Shown piece by piece: positions 40,715 through 50,439 of a stretch of DNA of 64,000 bases. Both the position numbers and the translations under genes were made by a program. The stretch is from Chryseobacterium sp. JM1. Its GTDB lineage: Bacteria; Bacteroidota; Bacteroidia; Flavobacteriales; Weeksellaceae. Numbering within the stretch: the stretch's first letter is position 1; every line of letters begins with the position of its first letter. A model generated the notes under the pieces. It was not told the DNA's origin. It saw only the letters and a program-made list of their open reading frames with translations, and ran no database searches. The stretch lies in the NCBI RefSeq assembly GCF_000737715.1, contig NZ_JPRN01000011.1:124001-188000 (forward strand), read 5' to 3'.

Positions 40715-41827
40715 ATGAAAATAGGAATTTTAGGAGGCGGACAGCTGGGAAGAATGCTGATACAAAGCGCACTGAAATACGACGACGAATTTTATACGCT
40801 GGATCCGGCATCTGATGCGCCGTGCAACAATATTTCCCACTTTACCCAGGGAAATTTCAATGACTTTGAAACGGTACTGAACTTCGGGAAAGATAAAGAG
40901 GTAGTGACTATTGAAATAGAGCATGTGAACGCAGATGCGTTGGCCGAGCTTGAAAAACAAGGCATAAAAGTAGTTCCGAATGCTGCTATCATTAAAACCA
41001 TTCAGCAGAAGATCCTTCAGAAAGAATTCTACAAAACCTATGATATTCCAAGCCCTGAATTTCAGGTGGTGTGGAACAGTGATGAGAAGATTATGATGCC
41101 GATGCCGTTTGTACAGAAAATGAATACGGGAGGTTATGACGGAAAAGGCGTACAGGTAATCAGAACAGAAGAAGATTATCAGGATGTATGGAAAGAAGCA
41201 TCGGTGATCGAAAGTCTGGTAGACATCGACAAAGAACTTTCCGTGATCGTTGCCAGAAATGAAAACGGGGAGACCAAAACATTTCCTGTGACTGAAATGG
41301 TCGCTGATCCTAAATTAAACCTATTGGATTTTAATATCTGTCCGGTATTTTTAAGCGAAGATATCCAGAAACAGATCGATTCTATTACAGAGAAATTTCT
41401 GAATGCAGTCAATTCTCCGGGACTTTTTGCCATCGAATTATTCCTGGACAAAGAAGGAAAAATATGGGTGAATGAAACCGCGCCGAGGCTACACAATTCC
41501 GGTCATCAAAGCCAGGAAGGAAATGCGAATTCCCAATTCGAGCAAATGTATCGTGTGGTGAAAAACCTGCCTTTAGCTGATACGGATGCTTTCGGGTACA
41601 GCGGAATGCTGAATCTTGTAGGGGCAGAAGGACATGCCGGAAAAGTCATTTACGAAGGAATGGATGATGTTCTGAAGCTTCCAAAAACGTACATCCACTT
41701 ATACGGAAAAACTGAAACCAAGCCCGGAAGGAAAATGGGACACATCAATGTACTGGCCGATACCAGAGAAGAATTGATGGAAAAACTGGTGAAAGTGAAA
41801 AGTATGGTGAGAGTGATCGCGGAATAA
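40715..41827 (+). CDS. purK: 5-(carboxyamino)imidazole ribonucleotide synthase
   Basis: PurK makes N5-CAIR from AIR, bicarbonate and ATP in purine synthesis; PurE then rearranges it. This 370-residue ATP-grasp enzyme starts MKIGILGGGQLGRMLIQSA and has MNTGGYDGKGVQVI, LFLDKEGKIWVNETAPRLHNSGH (metal-binding Glu/Asn) and a C-terminal KPGRKMGHINVLADT. The partner gene purE lies separately at 51.3 kb on the same strand rather than next to it. A terminator shared with the convergent gene follows. Confidence 0.96.
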   Translation: MKIGILGGGQLGRMLIQSALKYDDEFYTLDPASDAPCNNISHFTQGNFNDFETVLNFGKDKEVVTIEIEHVNADALAELEKQGIKVVPNAAIIKTIQQKILQKEFYKTYDIPSPEFQVVWNSDEKIMMPMPFVQKMNTGGYDGKGVQVIRTEEDYQDVWKEASVIESLVDIDKELSVIVARNENGETKTFPVTEMVADPKLNLLDFNICPVFLSEDIQKQIDSITEKFLNAVNSPGLFAIELFLDKEGKIWVNETAPRLHNSGHQSQEGNANSQFEQMYRVVKNLPLADTDAFGYSGMLNLVGAEGHAGKVIYEGMDDVLKLPKTYIHLYGKTETKPGRKMGHINVLADTREELMEKLVKVKSMVRVIAE

Positions 41828-41849
41828 ATAAGTCATTTGATACAGATAA

Positions 41850-41880
41850 AAAAAGCAGCCTATATAACAGGCTGCTTTTT
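41850..41880. terminator. bidirectional terminator between purK and the type IX client gene
   Basis: The 12-bp stem AAAAAGCAGCCT / AGGCTGCTTTTT with a 7-base loop is flanked by A and T runs, so it can end both transcripts. Confidence 0.85.
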
Positions 41881-41884
41881 CTTT

Positions 41885-43348
41885 TTATTCTTTGATAAGT
41901 TTCTTACTTTCAACTGATCCATTCTTCTTCATAAGCTTAATCATATAGCTGCCTGCTGTAAGGGACTTAATATTAATTTCAGTTTCCTTAGATTGAGTAT
42001 CTTTTTCTAATACCAATCTGCCTTCGGGAGAAAATATCTGAATTTTTGCTATTTCAGCATTACTTTTAATTTTTACTGATTCTCTGGCCGGATTGGGCGA
42101 AACTGTTGTTGAAACTGATGAGGCAAGTTGTTCATGAGTTGAAAGAGTAAGACTTGTATTGTTCAGTCTGGCAAAATAACCTCTTTGTACACCACCATAG
42201 GAAACGAAATATCCTCCCAACAATATTCTGTTTTTATGCATGGCTACAGTATGAAGTCTTCCATTATCACTTCCTCCTGTTGCTACATCATAGGTTGCGC
42301 CGGGTGATATAAAAGATGTATCAACTGATCCATTGGGATTAAGTCTTACAATTGTTCTTCTGGCAATATTGTTAAAGGTGTCAAAATATCCCACCAGTAC
42401 AATTTTTCCGTCACTTTGAACAGTGACACTATTAATCTCCGGAGCAGTCCCGCTATTCTTTTTAGGACCTGTTCCAATAGAAAATGTAGAGTCTACAGAT
42501 CCATCGGTATTCAGTCTTACAACACCGTTTCTGTTGAGTCCGCTGAAAGTGGTAAAAGTTCCGCAGATTACTATTTTTCCGTCTGGCTGGATAAAGGAAG
42601 ATCGCATACCTCCGGTAGCATTGGGACCATCTCCGGTAACAAAAGTATTGTCGATGGAACCATCCGGATTTAATCTTACCAATCTTTTTTTATCAACACC
42701 GTTAAAGCTCGAAAACTGTCCTCCTACAATGATTTTTCCATCAGACTGTACCTTTACCAAACTTACTGTACCGTTGGCGCCGCTGCCTATATTAAAGGTA
42801 TTGTCTATATTGCCATCTGGTAAAAGTCGGGCAAGCCTGTTTTTTCCGCTGCCGCCAACCTGGGTAAAACTGCCCCCAATGATTATTTTAGAATTGGGTA
42901 AGGGGATAACGGATGTTGGCCCTGAATTGATGATATCGCCCATGTTGAAAGTCGGGTCAAGGCTTCCGTCTGCATTAAACCTTCTCATACTCTCAATGGA
43001 AGAAAACGGTGTAAAATCGGCAGTTATTAATAATTTGCCATCATGCTGAAGACTGATGTTAGATACTCCGCTTCCAGTATTGGTAGCAACTCCTACATTA
43101 AATGTGTTGTCAATGGTACCATCTTCGTTGAGACGGGCTACCCGGCTTACGGGAGGGGTATTGTTGCTGATGTTGAGAAAGGATCCCGAAAGGTATATTT
43201 TATTATCAGGAGCGACAAGGATTTTATAAACAGGATCATGAGCTCCATGTCCATTGTTAAAAAAGTTAAGATCAAGAGACCCGTCCTGCGCAGAGACTGA
43301 GGTACTGGCCAATGAAAAGATGGCTAGTACAGAAAGAATTCGTTTCAT
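41885..43348 (-). CDS. type IX-secreted delta-60 repeat protein
   Basis: This 487-residue protein has a signal peptide ending near SVSAQ. It then has about seven repeats of roughly 50 residues with the pattern G-K-I-x-x-G-G-x-F, R-L-x-x-D-G-S-I-D-x-T-F (delta-60 repeats), likely forming a beta-propeller. The last about 75 residues are a type A sorting domain: VSPNPARESVKIKS, an IQIFSPEGRLVLE strand pair and a final GSYMIKLMKKNGSVESKKLI. It should cross the outer membrane through the type IX system and be processed by PorU, encoded at 59.8-63.7 kb. The target is unknown. Confidence 0.9.
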   Translation of the reverse strand: MKRILSVLAIFSLASTSVSAQDGSLDLNFFNNGHGAHDPVYKILVAPDNKIYLSGSFLNISNNTPPVSRVARLNEDGTIDNTFNVGVATNTGSGVSNISLQHDGKLLITADFTPFSSIESMRRFNADGSLDPTFNMGDIINSGPTSVIPLPNSKIIIGGSFTQVGGSGKNRLARLLPDGNIDNTFNIGSGANGTVSLVKVQSDGKIIVGGQFSSFNGVDKKRLVRLNPDGSIDNTFVTGDGPNATGGMRSSFIQPDGKIVICGTFTTFSGLNRNGVVRLNTDGSVDSTFSIGTGPKKNSGTAPEINSVTVQSDGKIVLVGYFDTFNNIARRTIVRLNPNGSVDTSFISPGATYDVATGGSDNGRLHTVAMHKNRILLGGYFVSYGGVQRGYFARLNNTSLTLSTHEQLASSVSTTVSPNPARESVKIKSNAEIAKIQIFSPEGRLVLEKDTQSKETEINIKSLTAGSYMIKLMKKNGSVESKKLIKE

Positions 43349-43370
43349 AGTATTGGTTTTTTTTGAAGTG

Positions 43371-43378
43371 CAAAAGTA
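43371..43378 (-). promoter_or_regulatory. -7 box TACTTTTG of the type IX client gene
   Basis: An exact TAnnTTTG match on the minus strand with a leader of about 18 bases; the nearest TTG upstream is only 14 bases away. Confidence 0.4.
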
Positions 43379-43433
43379 CTGTAAAAAAAACTCAATATAG
43401 AAAGCTTTTATTTTTTTATCCTATTAAATTTTC

Positions 43434-44069
43434 TTACTTAATATCTTTCTCCTCCACCTTTTCAAAATCCTTCTTTTGCTCATTCCAGACAAAAGCATGA
43501 TAATATACATTCTCATCTTCAGGAGATTCTTTGCAGATGCTGGCTATAAACAGTCTGCTGTTCAGATTGAAGATCGCCCGGTCTTCTGCAAACATACAGG
43601 AAGTTTCTTCACCTAAAGGAAGCCCATAGATTTTTCCATCACGCACATCCATCATCATTCCCATAATGCAGCTTGTTCCACATCCGAAAGTGACCGTGAT
43701 GTAGTAACTGGCGAAATCGGGAGTGCCGGCAGCATAGGCATCTTTGATTCTTGTTCTGAAATTGGAGGCACCTTCATCACTGGAAAAATCCAGTTTTGCT
43801 TTTTTGACGAACTTATAGTTCTTTGAAGGGAATTTATTGAACGCGAATTGATAGGAAATGACAGAGTCTTTCGTTTCTGCTTCCTCAGACTTTATACTTT
43901 CAGGCTCCTTTATCGTAGCAGAATCTGTTTTTATTTCCAACGGAGGAGCTGCCACCACAGTATCAGCGACAGAAGGCTGCGCCATTTCATGTTCAACAGG
44001 TTCTTTTTTGTCCTTGCACGAAAATAAAACGATAGCCATGAACGGGATGAGTAATGAGTTGATTTTCAT
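43434..44069 (-). CDS. lipoprotein of unknown function
   Basis: This 211-residue protein has a signal peptide and lipobox (VLFSC, Cys18), then a Pro/Glu/Ala-rich linker to about residue 70. The C-terminal domain contains FGCGTSCIMGMMMDVRDGKIYGLP, with a Cys pair, and EDRAIFNLNSRLFIASICKE. No enzyme family is recognised. It lies 23 bases after an SH3-like exported protein gene on the same strand and is probably co-transcribed with it. Confidence 0.7.
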   Translation of the reverse strand: MKINSLLIPFMAIVLFSCKDKKEPVEHEMAQPSVADTVVAAPPLEIKTDSATIKEPESIKSEEAETKDSVISYQFAFNKFPSKNYKFVKKAKLDFSSDEGASNFRTRIKDAYAAGTPDFASYYITVTFGCGTSCIMGMMMDVRDGKIYGLPLGEETSCMFAEDRAIFNLNSRLFIASICKESPEDENVYYHAFVWNEQKKDFEKVEEKDIK

Positions 44070-44092
44070 GGATGTTTTTTTAGATATTCTTG

Positions 44093-44803
44093 TTAGAAAG
44101 GCATGATGACTGTTTTTCCTTTAAAAATTCCCTTTTCTATTGTAAAAAGAACGGCATATCCTCCGGCTCCATCTGAGTTCACCATATTGATGTACAAAGT
44201 ATCATGTTCCGAATCAAAATAACAGGCAGCAGATTCAGTATTGATATTGAATAGGTTTTCAATCTCCTTTGGGGGAATCTGAATTGTTTTTCCTCCTATT
44301 TTCAAAGAAATCGATTGATAGTGAGTCTGCGGAATGGTTCCATCCGTACCCCAGATCTGCTGGCCTTTAAATTTATCCTCAACTTTATAATCTTTGTATT
44401 CAGTAGTTGAAAAATACTTTTTATTTTCCTTGTAATTAAAAGGTTCAGATTCTATAGTAACAGTGATGTTTTTTGAGTTAAAAACCGCTTTGTTTTCATT
44501 AATAGAAACGGCAGGCACCGATTCGTAAGATTCTATATACTTGACTCTTGAACTGTGAATATATCCTGACAGATTTTTTCCATTTTTATCAGTGTAATCG
44601 GCATTAAGCCAGTTCTTGTTATCTTCAGGGCTGAAAATATAAAGGATCTCATTCGAATTGATCTTTCCCACAATATCACTTTTCCCGTCTGCTTCTTTCC
44701 TCAAATTCGCATACCCGTCTTTATCAACGATTTTTGCAAATTGAGCCAACGAAAATTGGAAACCTAAAACGGCAGCCAGCAGGATTATTTTATTTGTTTT
44801 CAA
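44093..44803 (-). CDS. secreted SH3-domain protein
   Basis: This 236-residue protein has a signal peptide ending near FSLAQ. A bacterial SH3-like domain follows, with DGYANLRKEADGKSDIVGKI and a later GYIHSSRVKYI. Such domains often bind cell-wall peptides. The C-terminal half (from about residue 100) is a beta-rich domain without a name. No ATG is available at the start; the first codon is a TTG at 44801-44803. It is followed by the lipoprotein gene on the same strand. Confidence 0.75.
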   Translation of the reverse strand: MKTNKIILLAAVLGFQFSLAQFAKIVDKDGYANLRKEADGKSDIVGKINSNEILYIFSPEDNKNWLNADYTDKNGKNLSGYIHSSRVKYIESYESVPAVSINENKAVFNSKNITVTIESEPFNYKENKKYFSTTEYKDYKVEDKFKGQQIWGTDGTIPQTHYQSISLKIGGKTIQIPPKEIENLFNINTESAACYFDSEHDTLYINMVNSDGAGGYAVLFTIEKGIFKGKTVIMPF

Positions 44804-44888
44804 TGTTGTTTTAGTTTAATAGTGGTACACTGGAAGTTCTATACTTAAACTTCATTAACTTCCCTCTCCGAGCTTCAAACTTCCTTCC

Positions 44889-47012
44889 TTACTTAAATAT
44901 CTTCTGAATCACATTTCCAATCTCCATAAAATCATCATGGTTCCCCACAGAACGGATCTCTGGACTGTTTTCGTCAAATTCTGAGAACGGGAAGATTAGG
45001 AGATAATTGTTATCCCTTAAATGTCTGTTCAATAATTCAGGAATAAGTCTCATCCTCGGAACATACGACTGCATACCTCGTTTAGCCATCAGAACAATAA
45101 GTGCTTCATCTTCTTTAAGCTTTGCTGCGGTTTTTTCACCATCCTGCCACGTACTCATAATGATGAATTCCGCTTCTATATTGGCCTTTTTAACGATTTT
45201 CTGAAGAATATCAAGAATATTTTCCGGAGCGTAAAAAACGACTGTTGCACCGGAGTTTCTGGCGACATTCCATACTCTCAGAAGGGCATGGAAAAATCCT
45301 GCTTCCTTATGGGCGTTTTCCGGAATCATCACTGCATATTTCTTAATCGTGGAAAGAGGTTGTGCAGCGTGATAAACGAGTACATTCACATCATCATTCT
45401 GCAGATATCCGTTATAAAGATTATAGACGAAAGAAGGGGAGAAGCCTTTCTCATCCTCAAGACCGATGATAAGATCTGTGATATTCTGTTCTTTGATTAC
45501 ATTTTTAACCCCATTAATCACGTCGTTGTCGTATCTCTTAAGTGTCTGCATCTTCACATCCGCGGCAGAAGCGGCATCTGCAGCCTGATGAAGAAGTTTT
45601 TCCGCATTTTTCACCGAAGATTCATTTTTATCTTCATTAATGACATTTAAAGCAAAGAGATTTTCCGTGTTTGAATGGGCTTTGATCAGGATTCCCAGAT
45701 TTACCATTCTGTCTACCGTTTCCTCGTGATTGATGGCCAGCAAGATATTTTCCTCCTCATGACTGTCGCCGGACACCGTATCCTCATTGTCGCTTTCTGC
45801 AATTTTTTGCGCGCTTGCCATTGAGATAAAGGAAGAAATTGTACAGGAAATAAGGATCAGCAGAATACTTCCGTTCAGGACGTGTTCATTCAATAGCCTT
45901 ACCGGTTCGCCGGTTTCGGTTTCGGAGAGGATGATGTTATATCCTACCATAACCGATGCTAATGTTGCAGCTGCAGAAGCTGAACTCAACCCGAAAATCA
46001 GTTTTCCTTCCTCTTTTGAAAGTCTGAAGGTCTTTTGCGTCATGACTGCAGAAATATATTTTCCTCCGATGGAGGCAACGAGCATAATTCCGGCCACTTC
46101 AAGCGTTTCCCAGCTTTTAAAGAAAACCTTAAAATCGATCAGCATTCCTACACTGATCAGGAAGAACGGGATAAAGATGGCATTTCCTACAAATTCCACC
46201 CGGTTCATCAAGGATGAGGTATGCGGAATCAGTCTGTTTAAAGCCAATCCGGCAAAGAATGCTCCGATAATGGCTTCTACACCGGCAAGTTCAGCCAGCA
46301 TAGCGGCCAGATAAATCATGACCAGCACGAAAATATACTGCGAAATTTTATCATCCACCCTTTTGAAGAACCACCTTCCGATAATGGGAAATATGATTAG
46401 TACAATCAGGGCAAAAACAATAAAGGAAACGGAAAGTTTTACCCAGAATTCTGTCCCTACATCACCCTGTGACATTCCCACGATCACGGCAAGCACCAAA
46501 AGCGCAAGAATATCGGTGATCATCGTTCCACCGACTGTAATGTTGACTGCCTTGTTTTTTGCAATGCCCAATTTACTGACCAAAGGATAAGCGATGAGGG
46601 TATGCGAAGAAAAAAGACTGGCAAAAAGGATAGACGTTAATACAGAGAAATGCAGAAGATAGTATCCTCCGAGATAACCAAGGACGAAAGGAACGATAAA
46701 GGTATAGAGCCCAAACGTAAGACTCTTCCATTTATTCTTTTTAAAATCGCCCATATCGATCTCTAATCCGGCCAGGAACATGATGTAGAGAAGCCCCGTA
46801 GTTCCCGTCACCACAATGCTGCTGTCTCTGGCCAGTACATTGAATCCGTTTGGTCCTATCACGGCACCAGCGATAATCAATCCCAGAAGATGCGGGACTT
46901 TAATTTTGTTTAAAAGCAGGGGAGCGGCAAGGATGATGACCAGTACCAACAGGAATTTTAATACCGGATCTTCTATAGGAAAACTCAGATTATGTATACT
47001 CAGTAAAATCAT
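44889..47012 (-). CDS. cation:proton antiporter with universal-stress-like C-terminal domain
   Basis: This 707-residue protein has an N-terminal CPA2-type exchanger domain (about residues 15-400) with twelve or so membrane segments. It includes HLLGLIIAGAVIGPNGFNVL, SVGMLIDFKVFF and ELAGVEAIIGAFFAGLALNR. A hydrophilic C-terminal region (about 420-700) with two Usp-like halves (NILLAINHEETVDRMV and KYAVMIPENAHKEAG) follows. It should exchange Na+ or K+ for protons at the inner membrane, with the C-terminal part as regulator. A small lipoprotein gene lies 8 bases upstream on the same strand. Confidence 0.9.
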   Translation of the reverse strand: MILLSIHNLSFPIEDPVLKFLLVLVIILAAPLLLNKIKVPHLLGLIIAGAVIGPNGFNVLARDSSIVVTGTTGLLYIMFLAGLEIDMGDFKKNKWKSLTFGLYTFIVPFVLGYLGGYYLLHFSVLTSILFASLFSSHTLIAYPLVSKLGIAKNKAVNITVGGTMITDILALLVLAVIVGMSQGDVGTEFWVKLSVSFIVFALIVLIIFPIIGRWFFKRVDDKISQYIFVLVMIYLAAMLAELAGVEAIIGAFFAGLALNRLIPHTSSLMNRVEFVGNAIFIPFFLISVGMLIDFKVFFKSWETLEVAGIMLVASIGGKYISAVMTQKTFRLSKEEGKLIFGLSSASAAATLASVMVGYNIILSETETGEPVRLLNEHVLNGSILLILISCTISSFISMASAQKIAESDNEDTVSGDSHEEENILLAINHEETVDRMVNLGILIKAHSNTENLFALNVINEDKNESSVKNAEKLLHQAADAASAADVKMQTLKRYDNDVINGVKNVIKEQNITDLIIGLEDEKGFSPSFVYNLYNGYLQNDDVNVLVYHAAQPLSTIKKYAVMIPENAHKEAGFFHALLRVWNVARNSGATVVFYAPENILDILQKIVKKANIEAEFIIMSTWQDGEKTAAKLKEDEALIVLMAKRGMQSYVPRMRLIPELLNRHLRDNNYLLIFPFSEFDENSPEIRSVGNHDDFMEIGNVIQKIFK

Positions 47013-47020
47013 AGGTGTTT

Positions 47021-47587
47021 TTATTTGGTGGAACGTACTAATTCGACAGAAAATCTGGCGGTACAGCCATTATCAGCCGTCACGGTTCTGGTTCCTTTAA
47101 TTTTATTGGCAGAGATGTCATTGAGAAGGACATTCATCTCTACACTTTTTTTAGCGGTGGAATCGGTTTTGAATGAAAGCCTGATTTCGTTATTCTCATA
47201 CTTTCCGGAGTAAAGCCTTACGAGATTGTTATTGTTAACGATCTTGGTCACCAGTTGGGTAGAGTCGCTGTCAAATTCCCAGGTGTCGGTTCGCTGATCG
47301 CCTACCGCATAATCACTGCAGTTGGACTCCGTGCAGATTACCTTTCCATTCCAGGGACCGGAAATATCTGCGGGCCATGCAGCAATCACTACAGAATCTT
47401 TCTTTGAAAAGATACTGTCTCTCATTTTGATGAGGGCCTGGTATTCGGATTCTTTTTTAGCGAATATTTTTTCTTTTTCGAGTAATTGTTTTTCTCTTTC
47501 CGTCAGACTTTTTTCTTTTTCCTTATAATCACAGCTGATCATTAGAAAAGAACCGACAAAAAGGATGAAAAATGTGTTTTTTAGCAT
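47021..47587 (-). CDS. lipoprotein with coiled-coil segment, function unknown
   Basis: This 188-residue protein has a signal peptide and lipobox (MISC). It is followed by a strongly charged helix (EKEKSLTEREKQLLEKEKI) likely to form a coiled coil. The C-terminal part has DISGPWNGKVICTESNCSDYAVG and TVTADNGCTARFSVELV, a small beta domain with three Cys. It precedes the antiporter gene by 8 bases, so the two are probably one transcript. No known function. Confidence 0.75.
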   Translation of the reverse strand: MLKNTFFILFVGSFLMISCDYKEKEKSLTEREKQLLEKEKIFAKKESEYQALIKMRDSIFSKKDSVVIAAWPADISGPWNGKVICTESNCSDYAVGDQRTDTWEFDSDSTQLVTKIVNNNNLVRLYSGKYENNEIRLSFKTDSTAKKSVEMNVLLNDISANKIKGTRTVTADNGCTARFSVELVRSTK

Positions 47588-48198
47588 ATTGTAGATGTTG
47601 GTGTAAACAATATAAGAAAAAATATGGAAAATATAAAATCTACTGGCTGGTATCGACTCTAATTTAAAATATTATCTTAAAAAATAAGGTTTTTGATTAA
47701 TTATTTTATTTCCCAAGGATTTCGCGGACTTTCACAGATGATTTAGGCTATTTTTTGAAACATTAAGATCAGTGAAGGAGGTAAGACAAGTTAAGAGAAA
47801 TCTAAAGATTTGTTAAGCCGTAGTCATTAAAACAAAGCTTCCTTAATGATCTTAAAAACTTAATTCCAATCTTAATGGTTCAAATTTTATCCATGAAAAT
47901 CTCTGATTTTTTAAATCTTAGGTGTTCTTTTTATACTCAATACATTTAACTTAAAAATAACTATAGTGTTTAAAAACTTTTGCATCTTTTGTGGTTATTA
48001 TTTATTTTCCATGGATTTCGCGGAGGAACACAGATGATTGAGATATTTTCTGTTGTTTTGTCAATATAAAAATCTTAGATTTTTGGAAAACTTATTTGCT
48101 CTTCTACGCGATTTTATTGCCAGCTTTGATTAACTAAAGTGTTAAAAAAACTTTTGTACATTTTGTGGTTGAAAATAATCATCGTTGCATTTTGACAT
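47588..48198. repeat. gene-free stretch with duplicated intergenic phrases
   Basis: The phrase gatttcgcgga followed by cacagatga occurs at about 47719 and 48013. The phrase aaaacttttg plus ttttgtggtt occurs at about 47972 and 48148. They form an irregular direct duplication with about 180-300 bp between matching parts. The same phrases occur at 8989-9009 and 11996-12005. No gene is supported. Confidence 0.6.
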
Positions 48199-49107
48199 CT
48201 AAGCTTCGACCTTCTGTCTTCTAAACATTTCCGGTTTATAATTAATAATAAAAACCCCACAGATGATCATGGCAGCTGCAAGGATAAATTTAAGAGAAAT
48301 TTTTTCATCCATAATCAGCCAGCCCAGAAATATGGCGATAATGGTATTCACATAGGCAAGTATGGAAACCTGCACAGGAGATATTTTGGTTAAAGCATAA
48401 TGGAACGCAAAAAATGCTGCGACAGAACCGAAAACAGCCAGATAGATCATTGCTGAAATACTTTTTAAAGACCAGTTTCCAAAGTTATAATTTTCTGAAA
48501 ACAGGAAAGCAAAAATAATCTGTACTACACCTGCAAACAGGAACTGATAAAACAGGTTCAGCGTGATATTACCACTTTGTATATTGAGTTTCTTGGTGAA
48601 AATAGTTCCTGAAGCCCACCCTGCTATGGCACAGAAAAGAAAGATCATTCCCATTCTGTACTCCGGATTGGCAAGATCCTGTATGCCATCCCAGAAAATA
48701 AAAAGGATGCCGCTGAAACACAGCAGAACACCAGCCAGCGCTCTGAAACTGAACTTTTGAAGACCAACTGCCAGACTTCCCAGGAATACCAGAATCGGGG
48801 AACAGGCACTGATTAATGAAGCCAGGCTGCTGGATACGGTTTCCTCAGCTACTGTCGTCATTCCGTTCGCCACGATCAGCATCAGAGAAGCAAAAACAAT
48901 CTGATAGCCTAGATTTTTCCAGCCGATCCATTTAAACTCTTTTCTTGAAAGAAGTACCACAAGCATGATCAATGCTGCCAAAAACTGACGGATTCCCGCT
49001 ACGAACCATGCCGGAATAGTTTCCACGGCAACACGTATCGCTAAAAATGTAGTTCCCCAGACCATGGCAACGGTGAGAACGGCAAAAAGAAGTTTGTAAT
49101 CTTTCAA
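48199..49107 (-). CDS. EamA family (DMT superfamily) transporter
   Basis: This inner-membrane protein has ten hydrophobic segments and the duplicated EamA fold, with VLTVAMVWGTTFLAIRVAVE at the N-terminus and ALTKISPVQVSILAYVNTII near the C-terminus. I place the start at the TTG at 49105-49107 (302 residues, usual family length). An exact -7 box TATATTTG lies at 49130-49137, and the sequence further upstream reads as hydrophilic noise. The family exports amino acids or metabolites; the substrate is unknown. Confidence 0.9.
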   Translation of the reverse strand: MKDYKLLFAVLTVAMVWGTTFLAIRVAVETIPAWFVAGIRQFLAALIMLVVLLSRKEFKWIGWKNLGYQIVFASLMLIVANGMTTVAEETVSSSLASLISACSPILVFLGSLAVGLQKFSFRALAGVLLCFSGILFIFWDGIQDLANPEYRMGMIFLFCAIAGWASGTIFTKKLNIQSGNITLNLFYQFLFAGVVQIIFAFLFSENYNFGNWSLKSISAMIYLAVFGSVAAFFAFHYALTKISPVQVSILAYVNTIIAIFLGWLIMDEKISLKFILAAAMIICGVFIINYKPEMFRRQKVEA

Positions 49108-49129
49108 GGTGAATGTATCGTATAACAGA

Positions 49130-49137
49130 CAAATATA
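49130..49137 (-). promoter_or_regulatory. -7 box TATATTTG of the EamA gene
   Basis: An exact TAnnTTTG match on the minus strand, giving a leader of about 18 bases to the TTG start at 49107 and ruling against the longer reading frame start at 49323. Confidence 0.5.
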
Positions 49138-49348
49138 CCTGTTCTGAAATGAACCGGATGGGTACAGTTTATGTGATTTTAGCTGATACAGATGGAGAAA
49201 TGGGATGGGAGAGGGAAGAGGGAGGCTGGAAGGTACTGGTGGTCTTTTGATGACTACAGTTCTTATAAAGTAATTGAAAATAGAGTGAGGTATAGTTGTC
49301 CTCTTAAACTCAATAACTTCCATCTTCCAGCCTCCTTCTTCCTTACTT

Positions 49349-50353
49349 TCAACAGCAAATCACTATTTTCCCTGATGCTTTTCCGCTTTCCAACAATGAG
49401 TAGGCCTCATCTGCCTGCTCCAATGAATAGGATTGGGGATGCAGCTGAACTTTTACTTTTCCGGTTTCCAGAAGAAGGGCGGCTTTTTTTAAAATATCTC
49501 CGTGATGTTTTTTTCGTTCTCCTGATAAAAGAGGATAAAGCGTGAAAACTCCGGAATATTTTGCATTTCTGAAAGACAGGGGAGCAAGGCTGTGTGTACT
49601 CCATCCGAGAATACTTGCCACATGTCCCATATATTGTTTTACGGCAAGAAAGGAATCATCCAGCACGCTGCCTCCAACCGTGTCAACGACTGCATCGAAG
49701 CCTGATCCGTTAGTATATTGCTGTAGATACTGATCAACGGATAAAGTGGTGTAGTCAATAGGTTCAGCACCATATTTTCTGATCTGTCCCGAACGGTCTG
49801 GTTTTACCGTTGTGTACACTTTTGCTCCTTTTGCCACAGCGATTTGTATTGCTATATGGCCTACACCTCCGGCTCCTCCATGAATCAAGACTATTTGATC
49901 GGGTTGAATATTGATCTGATCTACGAGTGCTTCCCAGGCTGTAATGAATATCAAAGGGATTGCGGCAGCTTCCTGAAATGAAATATTTTTGGGTTTTAAA
50001 CTGATATGCTCAGCATTAGCCGTAATGTATTCTGCTAAAGTTCCCTGATGACCACCGATGCCACCTACCATTCCGAAAACTTCGTCACCCACTTTAAAAT
50101 CATGGACGTTTTTCCCTGTTTCTACGACAATTCCAGACATATCAATTCCGAGTACTGCAGGCAGGTTAACTTGTGCGTGAGCAGCGTGACCGTTTTTTAT
50201 TTTAAGGTCTAAAGGATTCAGTCCGGCAGCTTTTATTTTAATTAAAACCTGGTAGTCTTTTGGTTTAGGCAGATCAATATCCTTCATGACAAAAGGTTTT
50301 CCGAAGTCTTCTGTGATAAGGGCTTTCATTGTTGTGTTGTCGTCTGATTTCAT
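49349..50353 (-). CDS. zinc-type/quinone NADP-dependent oxidoreductase (MDR superfamily)
   Basis: This 334-residue medium-chain dehydrogenase/reductase has AGLNPLDLKIKNGH, AVLGIDMSGIVVETG, FKVGDEVFGM, the cofactor loop IHGGAGGVGHIAIQIAVAKGA, and a final LLESGKASGKIVI. The A-G-x-x-G-x-G nucleotide motif fits NADPH. No zinc-binding Cys cluster is seen, so a quinone-oxidoreductase-like member is likely. A downstream Met at residue 9 (50329) is an alternative start. It is divergent from the AraC-type regulator 86 bases away, which may control it. Confidence 0.88.
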   Translation of the reverse strand: MKSDDNTTMKALITEDFGKPFVMKDIDLPKPKDYQVLIKIKAAGLNPLDLKIKNGHAAHAQVNLPAVLGIDMSGIVVETGKNVHDFKVGDEVFGMVGGIGGHQGTLAEYITANAEHISLKPKNISFQEAAAIPLIFITAWEALVDQINIQPDQIVLIHGGAGGVGHIAIQIAVAKGAKVYTTVKPDRSGQIRKYGAEPIDYTTLSVDQYLQQYTNGSGFDAVVDTVGGSVLDDSFLAVKQYMGHVASILGWSTHSLAPLSFRNAKYSGVFTLYPLLSGERKKHHGDILKKAALLLETGKVKVQLHPQSYSLEQADEAYSLLESGKASGKIVICC

Positions 50354-50439
50354 TATTTTCTTTTTTGATCATACAAAGTTCTGTACTTTAGAGGTTTGAA
50401 ATGTTGTATTTTTACATGATATAAGGGTATAATATTGTC

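Noticed and set aside
49108..49323. N-terminal extension of the EamA protein
   Set aside because: The extension is hydrophilic and Pro-rich, and a -7 box lies downstream of it at 49130-49137.
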